42,693 nt of DNA, taken from positions 1-42,693 of IMG/VR virus record IMGVR_UViG_3300006922_003355. One strand, written 5' to 3'. Below are positions 32,445 to 41,913 of this stretch, one piece after another. Under the pieces are notes generated by a model that was not told where the DNA came from, searched no databases, and saw only the letters and a program-made list of their open reading frames with translations. Positions within the stretch are counted from its first letter, which is position 1. Every line of letters begins with the position of its first letter. The position numbers were made by a program, and so were the translations under genes. The DNA comes from a virus.

Positions 32445-35060
32445 CTACTCGTTAAATTTTTTCTGCAACCAATCGAAATCATTTATTCTACGCAAGTCTT
32501 GTGGTGATTGGGCATATTTTTCTCCGTATGCTCTACCCTCTTCGGCTCCACGTTTTGCTTCATGTCTATAAAGTGCATCCGGTATTGGATGTTGCCATGC
32601 TTCTAACCGTTCTTCAGTTTCGCTATCAAGTTGGCCTTGTATAGACTTACTTGCTAATTTTACACATTCTCTAAATGCGCTTTTCCAAGTACTAAACGGA
32701 TCTGTATTAAATGCTGTAATATTACTTACTTGCGGTACTACATTAAATTTTGAACTTATACTAGTTGTCATATCAGCACTTGTTGTATCTACATTAAGTG
32801 TTTGCACTCTTGGTAATAATTTTACGCCGCCGTATCCATATGTTGCTCCAGTAATAGGATTAGATGAATGCCATACAAACACTTGGTCTCGTTGCCATCG
32901 CGGAACTTGATAATCAAAATTGTATTCTTTTAAAATTTGGGCGTCACCGTCGATAACATAAAACATATCTGTTGTGCATATTTTTGCTGCTTCGATATGT
33001 GCTTGATGAATTCCTTTAACTCCGTGTATACGTTTTATTCGAGGAAACTGCTTCCATACATTAATATAGTTTTCATCTGCATTTGATTCTTCATAACTAA
33101 TAAACACAATATCATACGGCTTTGGCGCACTTACTTCAATATCAATGTCTTTTTTCTGTATGATAAATCCGTATTCAAATTCTTTTTTTGTAATTTTAGA
33201 TTTTTTAGTAGATAACATTACACCGTCATTATATTTTCCGTTTTTATATATATGATTTATTGCTCTTTCAAAATCATAAGTTGTATCAAATGCATTTTTT
33301 ATCGGAAACACTGTTTCAAATATGCTATCGTTAGTTATAATTATATCAGTTGGAATACACCAAAACATTTCTGTTGTAGAATTATCAAATGCATTTTGAT
33401 AGTCTTCGTATGTATCAACTTTAAATTTATCATATTTTACTGTGCGACTAACAACAGTATTATGTTCTTTAGCATTTACAATAAATCTATAATCAATTTC
33501 TTTTTTAGATATGGGTTCGTGCTTAGAACATAGCCATACACTATTTCGTATTGTGTCGCCTTCGTGATCATGTAGAAATGTATGATTTTTGTGTCTATCA
33601 AATACGTGTTCTTGATCATGTAGGTTTTTATAAGGAAAATGCATATTAAAAACTGTCGAGTCGACTATTTCAGTATTGCTACGTATAGCCCAAAACATTT
33701 CTGTTTGAGAATCTGTTAACGCATTTTGATAATCTTCATATGTGTCAACAATAAATCGATCGTATAATTTTGTCTTACTAGCAACAATGTCCCATTCTTT
33801 TGCATTTACTATAAATCTATATTCAATTTCTTTTTTAGATACTTGTGTGTGTTTAGAACAAAGCCATACACTGTTCCGTATAGTTTCGCCGGCATGATCA
33901 TGCAGAAATGTATGATTTTTGTGTCTATCAAATATATATTCCTGATCATGCAAATTTTTATACGGAAAATATATATCAAATACCGCAGAGTCAACTATTT
34001 CAGTATCGCTACGTACAGCCCAGAACATTTCTGTTGTAGAATTATCAAATGCATTTTGATAGTCTTCGTATGTATCAACAATAAATCGATCGTATAGTTT
34101 AGTTTTACTAGCAACTATTTTGTGTTCTTTAGCATTTACAAGAAACCTATATTCAATTTCTTTTTTAGATACTTGCGTGTGTTTAGATAATAACCAAACT
34201 CCGTTTGTAAGCATCTGGTCTTGTTCGTTGTGTAAAAATATATGATTAGTTTGCCTATCATAATTATTGCTAAACGGAAAGTGCATTTTAAAATCAAAGT
34301 CGGTTGTATCAATTCCTGATCGAATAGCCCAGAACATTTCTGTTTGTGATTTTTCAAGTGCATGTTGATAATCATCATATGTATCTATTATAAATTGCTC
34401 ATATAATTTTGGTCTGCTAAGTTCTATATCCCATTCTTTTCTATGAACTAGATGTCGATATTCTATTTCTCGTTTTGACACAGGTGTATGTTTACTACAA
34501 AGGTATACTCCATTTCTAGATTTTTCGCCATCAGCATCGTGAATAAAAGAATGATTTTGTTTTCTATCTATTTGTTGGTGATGTGATATATAAAAGTTAT
34601 TAATTAACTGTTTATCAACTTGTATATTTCTACTGCCCATCCAAAACATATCAGTTGTACTATGTTCTAATGCTGCTGTGTATTCTTCATATGTATCAAT
34701 ATCAAAGTAATCAAATGGTACAGGATTACTTGCAACAATATCTATTTCTTTTTTATGTATAAAGAATCGATAGTCAGTTTCATTTTTACTTAATTTTATA
34801 GCCTTAGGAAGTAAACACATTCCATCGTAAGTGTCGCCGTTTTTAAAAAGATGCGGAACATCTTTACTCCATTCGTCGGGTACATAATCAAAATTAAAAT
34901 TTTCGCATATGTCAATATCAGGCCAAACTGTCCAAAACATATTTGTCAATGACTTCTTCTGTGCTTCGTCAATTGAAGATGCACGTTTAGCAGAGAAGAA
35001 CTTTTTCTTTAAGTCTTTCCACTTATCTGTTCTTTCACCAATAAAAATAATATCAAACAT
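32445..35060 (-). CDS. 871-aa protein with seven GT-A-like repeats
   Basis: Seven tandem units of about 105-110 residues: 1-114, 115-218, 219-321, 322-431, 432-541, 542-647 and 648-755, then a C-terminal helix-rich tail to 871. Each unit has a core such as VDTYEDYQNA.....TTEMFWAIR, followed by NHTFLH, NxVWLCSKH and KKEIEYRF. Only the last unit keeps TTDMFYVIDGDAQI with an intact DGD and IHGVKGIHQAH, as in glycosyltransferase (GT2/GT-A) and cyanophage 'DGD' proteins. The earlier units lack DxD and probably bind without catalysis. A consensus promoter directly precedes the start, with almost no leader. Family memory: similar long proteins occur in T4-like cyanophages without known function. Confidence 0.8.
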   Translation of the reverse strand: MFDIIFIGERTDKWKDLKKKFFSAKRASSIDEAQKKSLTNMFWTVWPDIDICENFNFDYVPDEWSKDVPHLFKNGDTYDGMCLLPKAIKLSKNETDYRFFIHKKEIDIVASNPVPFDYFDIDTYEEYTAALEHSTTDMFWMGSRNIQVDKQLINNFYISHHQQIDRKQNHSFIHDADGEKSRNGVYLCSKHTPVSKREIEYRHLVHRKEWDIELSRPKLYEQFIIDTYDDYQHALEKSQTEMFWAIRSGIDTTDFDFKMHFPFSNNYDRQTNHIFLHNEQDQMLTNGVWLLSKHTQVSKKEIEYRFLVNAKEHKIVASKTKLYDRFIVDTYEDYQNAFDNSTTEMFWAVRSDTEIVDSAVFDIYFPYKNLHDQEYIFDRHKNHTFLHDHAGETIRNSVWLCSKHTQVSKKEIEYRFIVNAKEWDIVASKTKLYDRFIVDTYEDYQNALTDSQTEMFWAIRSNTEIVDSTVFNMHFPYKNLHDQEHVFDRHKNHTFLHDHEGDTIRNSVWLCSKHEPISKKEIDYRFIVNAKEHNTVVSRTVKYDKFKVDTYEDYQNAFDNSTTEMFWCIPTDIIITNDSIFETVFPIKNAFDTTYDFERAINHIYKNGKYNDGVMLSTKKSKITKKEFEYGFIIQKKDIDIEVSAPKPYDIVFISYEESNADENYINVWKQFPRIKRIHGVKGIHQAHIEAAKICTTDMFYVIDGDAQILKEYNFDYQVPRWQRDQVFVWHSSNPITGATYGYGGVKLLPRVQTLNVDTTSADMTTSISSKFNVVPQVSNITAFNTDPFSTWKSAFRECVKLASKSIQGQLDSETEERLEAWQHPIPDALYRHEAKRGAEEGRAYGEKYAQSPQDLRRINDFDWLQKKFNE
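33120..35060 (-). repeat. Six degenerate GT-like repeats, 310-330 bp each
   Basis: Repeats 1-6 of the 871-aa protein. Units 4 (33768-34097) and 5 (33438-33767) are both 330 bp and nearly the same in protein. A 56-base stretch is identical at 33364-33419 (unit 6) and 34024-34079 (unit 4), 660 bases apart, twice the unit length. This points to recent duplication or gene conversion within the array. Confidence 0.8.
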
Positions 35061-35066
35061 AATTCA

Positions 35067-35095
35067 ATTATACTACACAATTAATATTTTGTCAA
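35067..35095 (-). promoter_or_regulatory. Perfect sigma-70 promoter, likely leaderless mRNA
   Basis: On the - strand TTGACA (35095-35090), a 17-base spacer and TATAAT (35072-35067). The ATG of the 871-aa gene is at 35060, only six bases after the -10 element, where transcription would start. No ribosome-binding site is visible, so the message may be leaderless. One of the two perfect consensus promoters in the window. Confidence 0.8.
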
Positions 35096-35098
35096 GAA

Positions 35099-37096
35099 CT
35101 ACCAAGAACCTTTTATTAAAATTCTTTTGTCAAAAGTAAAATCAATCTTTCGATGTTCATCTAGGTCCTTTAGAAACTTATGACGCTTTTCTTCAAAATT
35201 CGAAACAACTTCTCCTTTGTTACCCGGAATCGATTGCATACGTGCATTTTGTGCTGCTATCGAAGTTTCGTTAGAAAAGTCAACGTATCTCCAAGCATCT
35301 TCCGGTTGCTTGTATGCATACTGGAATTTTGCAACAAAGTTTCCTGTCTCACTAATTTTGAATGTTCCGGTCATAGATACATCACCTGCAAGTCTATTTC
35401 CAAATACTGAATATGTATCTTTGGGATCAATGTTAAAGGATGCACTAAATGCTCCTCTTGATCTCCAAAATAGTCTTAATAGAGGCCATACTTCGTTCAT
35501 TAAACTATTTGCAAAATCGCTCGGTCCACTATTGATTATATCAAAATCAAAATCTTCATATTCAACTGAAATATTTTTATCTGTTTTAAACTGTACTGAA
35601 CAAAATCGAGTAGTGTCAAAATTTTGCAATGTTTTTTCGTTATCATAACTTACAGTTTGTTCTAATAAAATATTAAAATATATGATCCTAAGCATACGAT
35701 GTAATTTAGAACTAGTAAAATCAGTATTGATCCAGTTGTCTAAATAGTAAGATCTAAGCATATCATATTTTGCTGAATTTTGTGATATGATAGTGTCTGG
35801 CGGTTCAGTGAATCCATGACCAGTAGCTACGTTTTGTAAATAATCACTGTTACGATGACATAGTGTCATCGATTCGTATATGTCTTGTAATTTTTCTGTA
35901 GGAAAACCTACTATCCAATTAGTTTGTGCTTGTATTCCAACATTATGCCCAAGTTCTAAATTACGCTCAATAACATCTACAGTAATTTTTTTGTCCATGT
36001 CTTCAAGAACTTTATTTGATCCTGATTCGATTCCATAGTTAAGATGTTTACATCCGCTTGCAGCTAGATCATCAAAATATTCTTCGTCCATTGCTTTGTG
36101 ACATCTAGCATATCCTGTCCAGGCAATTTTTATTCCACTTGCAATTATACCTTTACAAAAAGCTCTTAATTCTTTAATATTACCGTTTACTAAACTATCA
36201 AGGAACCAAATAAAATCTATACCATAACGTTCATTGAGTGTAAGGACTTCGTTTAACAAACTACTAGACGACCGCCCTCTAAATTTCCAAAAGTGTGTCT
36301 CACTACAAAACACACATTTAGCAACACAGCCTCGACTGAATTCAGTATTAACTCCGTTTGGCATATTGTATTCGTGTATATCAAACGAACTGTAGTCAGG
36401 CATCGGCATAGTATCTAAATTAAGTCTCATACCAGGAGGTTGTGTTAATACTTGTTGTGTTTCTTTAACTTCGTCTTTTTCAATTTGACTTAGAATTCTA
36501 AGCAACATTTGCTCGCCTTCGCCTGATACCACGTAATCGTAATACCATTGTTCTTCTCCTGGCGGAAATGTATGACATTGCGGGCCGCCCACTAGTATTT
36601 TAACATGTGGATATTTTAATTTTATTTGTTCTGCCATCCATTGTGTAGGTTCTTGATTACAATAATACAAAGTGAATCCTACTACATCAATATTATCTTC
36701 TTCAATTGCAGTAATATATTCTTCTAATAACGGTGCTAAATGTGCATGAATTGAATCGTGATAAGACTGCCCTGTCCAGCGCCATTCTTGACTTCCGTGC
36801 CACGGATTAAATTCTAAATTCCACTTTTCCCATTGACGATATGCTTTGATATTTAAATCAACTGCATCAGATTTATATCCTGCATTTTTACACACAGAAA
36901 CCAATCTTGCTAAATTATAAGGAGGAAAGTTAGGTGCCCATTCAGGCAATAAGAAAAACCTTACAGAAGTGTTTCGTGTTATATTTTCTATTTGTAATTC
37001 TTCTAGATTTTTCTGAGGTTTAGATTTAGCGTAAGGAAGTATAGCTTCCATAACAGCTAAGTGCTTGTCGTCAAAATCACCAATTTCGTTATCCAA
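35099..37096 (-). CDS. B12-binding-type radical SAM protein, 665 aa
   Basis: An N-terminal Rossmann-like domain (residues 45-215, with VGFTLYY, HVKILVGGPQCH and VVSGEGEQM) resembles B12-binding domains of class B radical SAM methyltransferases, but DxHxxG is not visible, so cobalamin binding is uncertain. The core motif CVAKCVFC is at 257-264, followed by GIESGS and IVGFPTE, both common in this class. A long C-terminal part (about 470-665) has no recognised domain. Start is TTG at 37096: an in-frame TAG two codons upstream rules out a longer form, and AAAGGAAA lies eight bases before it. The gene lies upstream of the GT-repeat gene, which has its own promoter. Confidence 0.85.
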   Translation of the reverse strand: MDNEIGDFDDKHLAVMEAILPYAKSKPQKNLEELQIENITRNTSVRFFLLPEWAPNFPPYNLARLVSVCKNAGYKSDAVDLNIKAYRQWEKWNLEFNPWHGSQEWRWTGQSYHDSIHAHLAPLLEEYITAIEEDNIDVVGFTLYYCNQEPTQWMAEQIKLKYPHVKILVGGPQCHTFPPGEEQWYYDYVVSGEGEQMLLRILSQIEKDEVKETQQVLTQPPGMRLNLDTMPMPDYSSFDIHEYNMPNGVNTEFSRGCVAKCVFCSETHFWKFRGRSSSSLLNEVLTLNERYGIDFIWFLDSLVNGNIKELRAFCKGIIASGIKIAWTGYARCHKAMDEEYFDDLAASGCKHLNYGIESGSNKVLEDMDKKITVDVIERNLELGHNVGIQAQTNWIVGFPTEKLQDIYESMTLCHRNSDYLQNVATGHGFTEPPDTIISQNSAKYDMLRSYYLDNWINTDFTSSKLHRMLRIIYFNILLEQTVSYDNEKTLQNFDTTRFCSVQFKTDKNISVEYEDFDFDIINSGPSDFANSLMNEVWPLLRLFWRSRGAFSASFNIDPKDTYSVFGNRLAGDVSMTGTFKISETGNFVAKFQYAYKQPEDAWRYVDFSNETSIAAQNARMQSIPGNKGEVVSNFEEKRHKFLKDLDEHRKIDFTFDKRILIKGSW

Positions 37097-37113
37097 GATC
37101 TATTTCCTTTATA

Positions 37114-37938
37114 TTATATATTATATATTCCGCCTAATTTATTATGTCTTGGAAAAAAATTATATTCATCCGAACTTATAGGTAGTTCGTGAGCTTTCCA
37201 TTCTTCTTTATTAAACCGTGTGCCCATCAATGTATTGTTTCCATTATTATTATCTAACTGCTCTAATATATTGGAAAATTCTTCAGTATCCATCCATAAT
37301 AATTCTTTTAAACTTTTTAAAAAATACGTTTTTTTATCTAGATGTAAAAGTTCTAATAAACTTGGGTGTTTTGTATTTAACGCTCGCCACGGAAGCATTA
37401 TAAAAGGCAATCCTAATGTATGACAAAGATGTGCTATGCCGCCTTCATATCCTATAACTGCTCGGCAATTTGATAATAATTCTAACTTTTCAGGTATTGT
37501 AATATCTTTAGAATCCATTGTTATTACATCATACCCATTTTGCCGTACAATTTCAAAAATTTTCGAGTATTGATCTATTGTATACATTTTATTGTACGGA
37601 TATTGTATAATTTCACTATCAAATAAGCATTGTGTTAGATCTTGATACATACTGATACATATATACTTATTATTTTTATAATCAGTAGCTTTGTTTACAT
37701 AGGGTGAAAATAATTTTGAAAAGTCATCGAAGAATATTTGTTGATCGTCGTCGGTAGGCTTATCTAATACGATTTCTAAATCTAAATTATAATACTCTAC
37801 AAAAAATTTAAAATTTTTGTATTCATCTGTTTTTTCTAAAAACTTAATTGTAGTATACTTAGAATCGGCAATGGCGCTTATTACACTGATTTGTGTACCT
37901 AAACCTTTGCACCAGTTATATGGAATAGTTATAATCAT
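37114..37938 (-). CDS. GT9/heptosyltransferase-like glycosyltransferase
   Basis: The C-terminal half has the nucleotide-sugar site of family 9 glycosyltransferases: LLSNCRAVIGYEGGIAHLCHTLGLPFIMLPW (about residues 154-184) corresponds to the 'ADLVIGxDSGxxHLAAALGxP' motif of heptosyltransferases such as WaaC. The first half is weakly similar to a Rossmann-like domain (IPYNWCKGLGTQISVISAI). Length 274 is shorter than WaaC (about 320). In combination with HldE and HldD in this window, ADP-heptose is a plausible donor. It starts within the preceding SGNH gene's last bases. Donor assignment is inference. Confidence 0.6.
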   Translation of the reverse strand: MIITIPYNWCKGLGTQISVISAIADSKYTTIKFLEKTDEYKNFKFFVEYYNLDLEIVLDKPTDDDQQIFFDDFSKLFSPYVNKATDYKNNKYICISMYQDLTQCLFDSEIIQYPYNKMYTIDQYSKIFEIVRQNGYDVITMDSKDITIPEKLELLSNCRAVIGYEGGIAHLCHTLGLPFIMLPWRALNTKHPSLLELLHLDKKTYFLKSLKELLWMDTEEFSNILEQLDNNNGNNTLMGTRFNKEEWKAHELPISSDEYNFFPRHNKLGGIYNI

Positions 37939-38644
37939 GTTTCAATACCTTGTATAGCCAATTTGCTATTTTTTTATGTCCTATTATACTAGGATGAGAT
38001 TGTCTTGTAAAATTCTCTCGATACTTTTCCGGAGGAGACCATTTACTGTGATCTACAAAATTTGTTCCATCAATCTTTCCCCAAGTATTATCTAATAAAT
38101 TTATCAACGTATTTGACGGTTGATGTAAACTTATAAAATTATTAAACTTCATTAAATGTTTTATATTACAGTCATCCATAAAATTATGAAATGCATTAAA
38201 TTTTATAATCTTAATATTTTTTATTTTTTCAATAGAGTCAATAATACTTAGAGTATAAAAAATATCATACGACCCAATTACTGCAAGATCACCATTAAGT
38301 AATAACTCTCTATCGCCTAGAGCCGGTCCTTGTGTTTTAGGTATTAAATCTTTAAAGTATACAGATATTTTTGGCCTATCTCTATAAAAACTAGTAATAC
38401 CAAACAATACAATATCATCAGACTCAATATGTTTCGAATCTTCAATAAGTTTATCTATTTGAGAAAAATTACTACATCCGCTTACAGCTCTGTTTGTTAA
38501 CTCACAATTTAATTTTTTTGCAAGAACTGACGAAAAGCTAACATTGTATCTATTATAGTCTTGGTATTCTGGTATAGCATCAACTCTGCCTTTTATATCC
38601 TGATCACCTGCCACAAAGCTGTCTCCATATGCCCAAATTTTCAT
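37916..38644 (-). CDS. SGNH/GDSL hydrolase-like protein, 242 aa
   Basis: Serine esterase or lipase-like fold. Block I is YGDSFVAG with the catalytic Ser9, SGCSN (55-59) gives the glycine and asparagine of blocks II/III, and HPSIIGHKKIANW (from His217) is block V with the catalytic histidine. Such enzymes remove or add acyl groups on glycans in polysaccharide operons. The ATGA overlap with the second SGNH gene and their similar starts (GDSF) point to a pair. Confidence 0.7.
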   Translation of the reverse strand: MKIWAYGDSFVAGDQDIKGRVDAIPEYQDYNRYNVSFSSVLAKKLNCELTNRAVSGCSNFSQIDKLIEDSKHIESDDIVLFGITSFYRDRPKISVYFKDLIPKTQGPALGDRELLLNGDLAVIGSYDIFYTLSIIDSIEKIKNIKIIKFNAFHNFMDDCNIKHLMKFNNFISLHQPSNTLINLLDNTWGKIDGTNFVDHSKWSPPEKYRENFTRQSHPSIIGHKKIANWLYKVLKHDYNYSI

Positions 38645-39534
38645 AATAACTCAACCAATTCTGCTGCGGCTTTTTTATGAACTGTTAATGCATAATGTTC
38701 ATCGTGTTCTAAAGGTCTTTTAACTGTATCAGCAATGTTCTTCATAAAGTTATTATTCCAAATATTGTACATAGAATGTTCTAATATTTTTTCAAATTGA
38801 TTGTACTCGCTAGGATTATCGTTTTTAATTGTGTTGTCTAATCTCTTTACAACAGGATCAAAAAATGTTCCGTTATAGGAATCAATTATTACAGGTAATT
38901 TACCAGTTATGCTTAGACAAACTTCTTTTAACATACTAACAGTATAAAGGTACTTTATCATAAAATCTTCGTCAGTATGTGTTATTGCAACAAGTTTTGA
39001 TATTCTACGGTGATCAGGATCATTAAAATGTGTGAGTGGCCTGTCTGTCATTAAGTTTTGCCCGATTGATGAAAAAAATTCACCTCGACTTGCGGAAGTA
39101 AGTTGTATAACTACTCTATGTATTTTCTGTCCTGCTGCTTTAAAATCTAATAAGTCTATTATAGTCCTATATATTATGCCTGTAATACTTGCTCCTGCAA
39201 TTGCAGCATTGATTGTTTTTATAGTTTTATCAACTTTTTCTAGTTGTGCAGGGTATGCTAATTGTTTTTCTAAAATATGTTTTACATCACTGTATTGTAC
39301 TGCTCCGAGGCGTTTATCATCAAAAAATTCAAGGTTAGTATTATTGATAGTTTTTATAGATTTGTAATCTACATACTTGCAATCATACATATCTTTTACT
39401 TTTTGAAAATATTTAATATTTTTACTAGAATTACTAATTTGTTTTTTAGTCATTGGTCCTAGATATTTAGGTAAAACATAATCGTAAAGACTTATTCCGG
39501 CTGTAAAACTATCACCATTACAATAAACTAACAT
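38641..39534 (-). CDS. SGNH/GDSL hydrolase-like protein, 297 aa
   Basis: Second SGNH-like protein. NGDSFTAG (6-13) places the nucleophile at Ser9. The middle (AAIAGASITG, about 109-118) is in the place of block II and the ending HDEHYALTVHKKAAAELVELL of block V, with a histidine two residues from Asp. It is longer than the first and lacks the HPSxxGH form, so activity is less certain. It sits between the first SGNH gene (four-base overlap) and the SPASM radical SAM gene (seven-base overlap). Roles as deacylase or O-acyl transferase are possible. Confidence 0.6.
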   Translation of the reverse strand: MLVYCNGDSFTAGISLYDYVLPKYLGPMTKKQISNSSKNIKYFQKVKDMYDCKYVDYKSIKTINNTNLEFFDDKRLGAVQYSDVKHILEKQLAYPAQLEKVDKTIKTINAAIAGASITGIIYRTIIDLLDFKAAGQKIHRVVIQLTSASRGEFFSSIGQNLMTDRPLTHFNDPDHRRISKLVAITHTDEDFMIKYLYTVSMLKEVCLSITGKLPVIIDSYNGTFFDPVVKRLDNTIKNDNPSEYNQFEKILEHSMYNIWNNNFMKNIADTVKRPLEHDEHYALTVHKKAAAELVELL

Positions 39535-40658
39535 TTTACTAAACCTTTATATAACTTAGGCCAAACATCCGAGAATGTTTTATTATATGGTTGCAGTAGC
39601 TCTAATGATTTAATTTCATTTAAGTGATATTCTGTTGTAGATTCATTATCTATTTGATTTACTAAATTATTTTTATAACCTTCTAAATGGTGTATCCCAA
39701 TTTCGCCTTTGTATTTTTCAGCGCAGCGATCAATTTCCTGTATTGCTTTATCTTTAAGTTTTTTAGGTAATCTAAATACACTTGCTTTGCTGTTTTCGCC
39801 TGCACTTTCCAACAAGTTCCAAAATATATTAAGAAACTTATGTTCTAATATAAAATCATAAAATTCAACTAAATTAAATGCAGAATATATAGAGTATAAA
39901 GAGTGTGCCTCTAACGGTTTGCCTATTTCGTTAAAATATTTTACATTATCTGTAAACAGGTCCCAGGAAGCATTACGTCTTACATATTCAAATCGATCTC
40001 CGACAGTTTCTATACTAACACCAAATTGTGACCACGATCCTCTTTCCATTAATTTTTGTGCAATTTTATTAGTTTTCATCGGTACTGATAGATTAGTTAA
40101 ACAATAAAAATTGACATTAGGTAATATATCAATTAGAATTGAGTTTTGTTTTTGTAAAAGAGGTTCACCTCCTAATAACATAACTGTACTAACTGACTCT
40201 GTATTTTCTTTAATAAGTTCTAATAAACTTTCTTCACCAGTTTTCTTAACATCATTAATCGGAATGCCTTTAATACTTGCCCACTTACTACTAAAGCCTT
40301 CATAACAATAAACACAACTTAGATTACAAGTATTACTCCATCTTAAATCAAGTCTTTCTAGTTTAAAAGTTGAATTTGTTAATTCTAAGTCCCTAAGTAC
40401 ATTACTATATTCAGGCTGTCTTTCAGACCTAACTCCTTGCTGCTCCTGACGTTCGCATTGTTCGCATAATGGATGCCATTTACCGTCAAGAATATGTTGT
40501 CTAACATCTTTAGCAGTATCGGATTGTAGTATATCTTGTATGTTATTAGTATTTAAATTTCCAAGAGACATGACTGCTGAACAGCAAGGTTTTATATCCC
40601 CATTTGGGTATAAAAAAATTTCAGTAAATGGAAGTGCGCAAAAAGTATCTTTATTCAT
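39528..40658 (-). CDS. Radical SAM enzyme with N-terminal SPASM domain, 376 aa
   Basis: Same reversed order as the 412-residue protein: Cys7, CC (25-26) after YPNGDIKP, and CEQC (65-68) make the SPASM-like part; CNLSCVYC (111-118) holds the SAM cluster, and LLGGEPLLQ (161-169) the substrate loop. The second half forms the barrel without further cysteine clusters. The region from residue 290 is helical and charged. Overlap of eight bases with the radical SAM gene upstream suggests they are made together. The function is not known; peptide or sugar tailoring is typical of SPASM members. Confidence 0.87.
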   Translation of the reverse strand: MNKDTFCALPFTEIFLYPNGDIKPCCSAVMSLGNLNTNNIQDILQSDTAKDVRQHILDGKWHPLCEQCERQEQQGVRSERQPEYSNVLRDLELTNSTFKLERLDLRWSNTCNLSCVYCYEGFSSKWASIKGIPINDVKKTGEESLLELIKENTESVSTVMLLGGEPLLQKQNSILIDILPNVNFYCLTNLSVPMKTNKIAQKLMERGSWSQFGVSIETVGDRFEYVRRNASWDLFTDNVKYFNEIGKPLEAHSLYSIYSAFNLVEFYDFILEHKFLNIFWNLLESAGENSKASVFRLPKKLKDKAIQEIDRCAEKYKGEIGIHHLEGYKNNLVNQIDNESTTEYHLNEIKSLELLQPYNKTFSDVWPKLYKGLVKC

Positions 40659-41913
40659 GAGTCGCTGGTTTTCGCCAATTACGGGATTTATCTGTCATAT
40701 CTTCGTGTGTCCAAATTCTATCTACTCTACTGTAAGTACCGCAGATATTTGCACAGTATGCCATTTTACCATCGCCGCAACTAGGTTTTGACCACGAGTC
40801 GGTATATAACCTATCTAAATGACCTTGCTGCATTATGTCTTTTAAAGAATGCAATTCAAGATCAAATTTTTCCCATCCGTATTTTTGTGTTTCATAATGC
40901 AACTGTAAACTTTGACCGTCACCGTGTGTTCCAACTAAATGAGTGCCTGCGTAGCAGCACGGCATTACTCTTCCAAAATTATCAACAAAAATCTCAATAC
41001 CTTCTTGTCGTGTTTTTGCTTTACATTTAATTGTTGCACTATCTAATTGTGTGTTGTCTTCTTTAGCAAGTACATTATATGCATTATCTATCATGTGCTG
41101 ATAATTATTATGCGTTTCTCTATTTTTTCTAAAACGCTTATAATCTTCTGGATCAAACTGCCAATGGCCTGTTTTTTCTTCGCCTATAGGAGTTTCAATA
41201 TTTCTATTTTTTGGATCAACAGGAGCCTCAATGTAATATTCAAGATCGCCCGTCCTTGATACTGCGGGCATCTTTCGTAAAGATCCGCCATCGTCTACAC
41301 CTAATGCTTTTTTAGGCACAAATGCATAAAATCCTAGTTCTTCTGATAAGTCTTTTGCTTCTTGTAGTTGATGTTCGTTATGTTTAAATATTAAGAAATC
41401 CCATTCAGCTTGAGCTCCTGTATCTAAATACGCCTTTACATTTGCATATAACTTATCCCAAACAACGTTACGCCTATATAAATGATTAGTATCTTTTAAT
41501 CCGTCAATACTAAAAGTAATTCTCCAAGACCATGGACCATTTTCTTTACTTGCAAAAAGTTTACCTAGTTTAGACCAAAATTCTGTATTACGCATTCCGC
41601 CATTTGTATTCATTCTTACACAAGTATTAGGATTTGTTTCGGCAATATATTCACAAATTTCATAAACATCTCTTGCAACACAGGGATCACCGTGTACGCC
41701 ACAAAATAGTATTACTTCCATTTTATCCATTACTTCTTTAGGAAAATACTTTTTAAATTTATCTAAAGTAATCTGTCCTAATTCAAGGTCGGGTCTAATT
41801 AACGGACTATTACCAAAAAATCGTGTACACATTGGACAGGCCGCATTACACGAATTTGTTAATTCGATATGCATTTGTGATAACTTTTCCCAAGTGAAAA
41901 AAGAATTAATCAT
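40651..41913 (-). CDS. Radical SAM enzyme with C-terminal SPASM domain, 420 aa
   Basis: Classic order: CNAACPMC (22-29) binds the SAM cluster; the usual GGEP is altered to CGVHGDPC (71-78), a change also found in the split core protein at 23021. The C-terminal SPASM part has CKAKT, VDNFGRVMPCCYAG and SCGDGKMAYCANICG. A long insert (about 220-300) separates the two. Gene ends with ATGA overlaps on its upstream side. Marine T4-like phages often carry similar proteins, but the product is not known. Confidence 0.87.
   Translation of the reverse strand: MINSFFTWEKLSQMHIELTNSCNAACPMCTRFFGNSPLIRPDLELGQITLDKFKKYFPKEVMDKMEVILFCGVHGDPCVARDVYEICEYIAETNPNTCVRMNTNGGMRNTEFWSKLGKLFASKENGPWSWRITFSIDGLKDTNHLYRRNVVWDKLYANVKAYLDTGAQAEWDFLIFKHNEHQLQEAKDLSEELGFYAFVPKKALGVDDGGSLRKMPAVSRTGDLEYYIEAPVDPKNRNIETPIGEEKTGHWQFDPEDYKRFRKNRETHNNYQHMIDNAYNVLAKEDNTQLDSATIKCKAKTRQEGIEIFVDNFGRVMPCCYAGTHLVGTHGDGQSLQLHYETQKYGWEKFDLELHSLKDIMQQGHLDRLYTDSWSKPSCGDGKMAYCANICGTYSRVDRIWTHEDMTDKSRNWRKPATHE

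Noticed and set aside
33120-35060. Possible CRISPR-like or satellite array
   Set aside because: The repeats are 310-330 bases, in frame, and encode a continuous protein; there are no short spacers and no cas genes.
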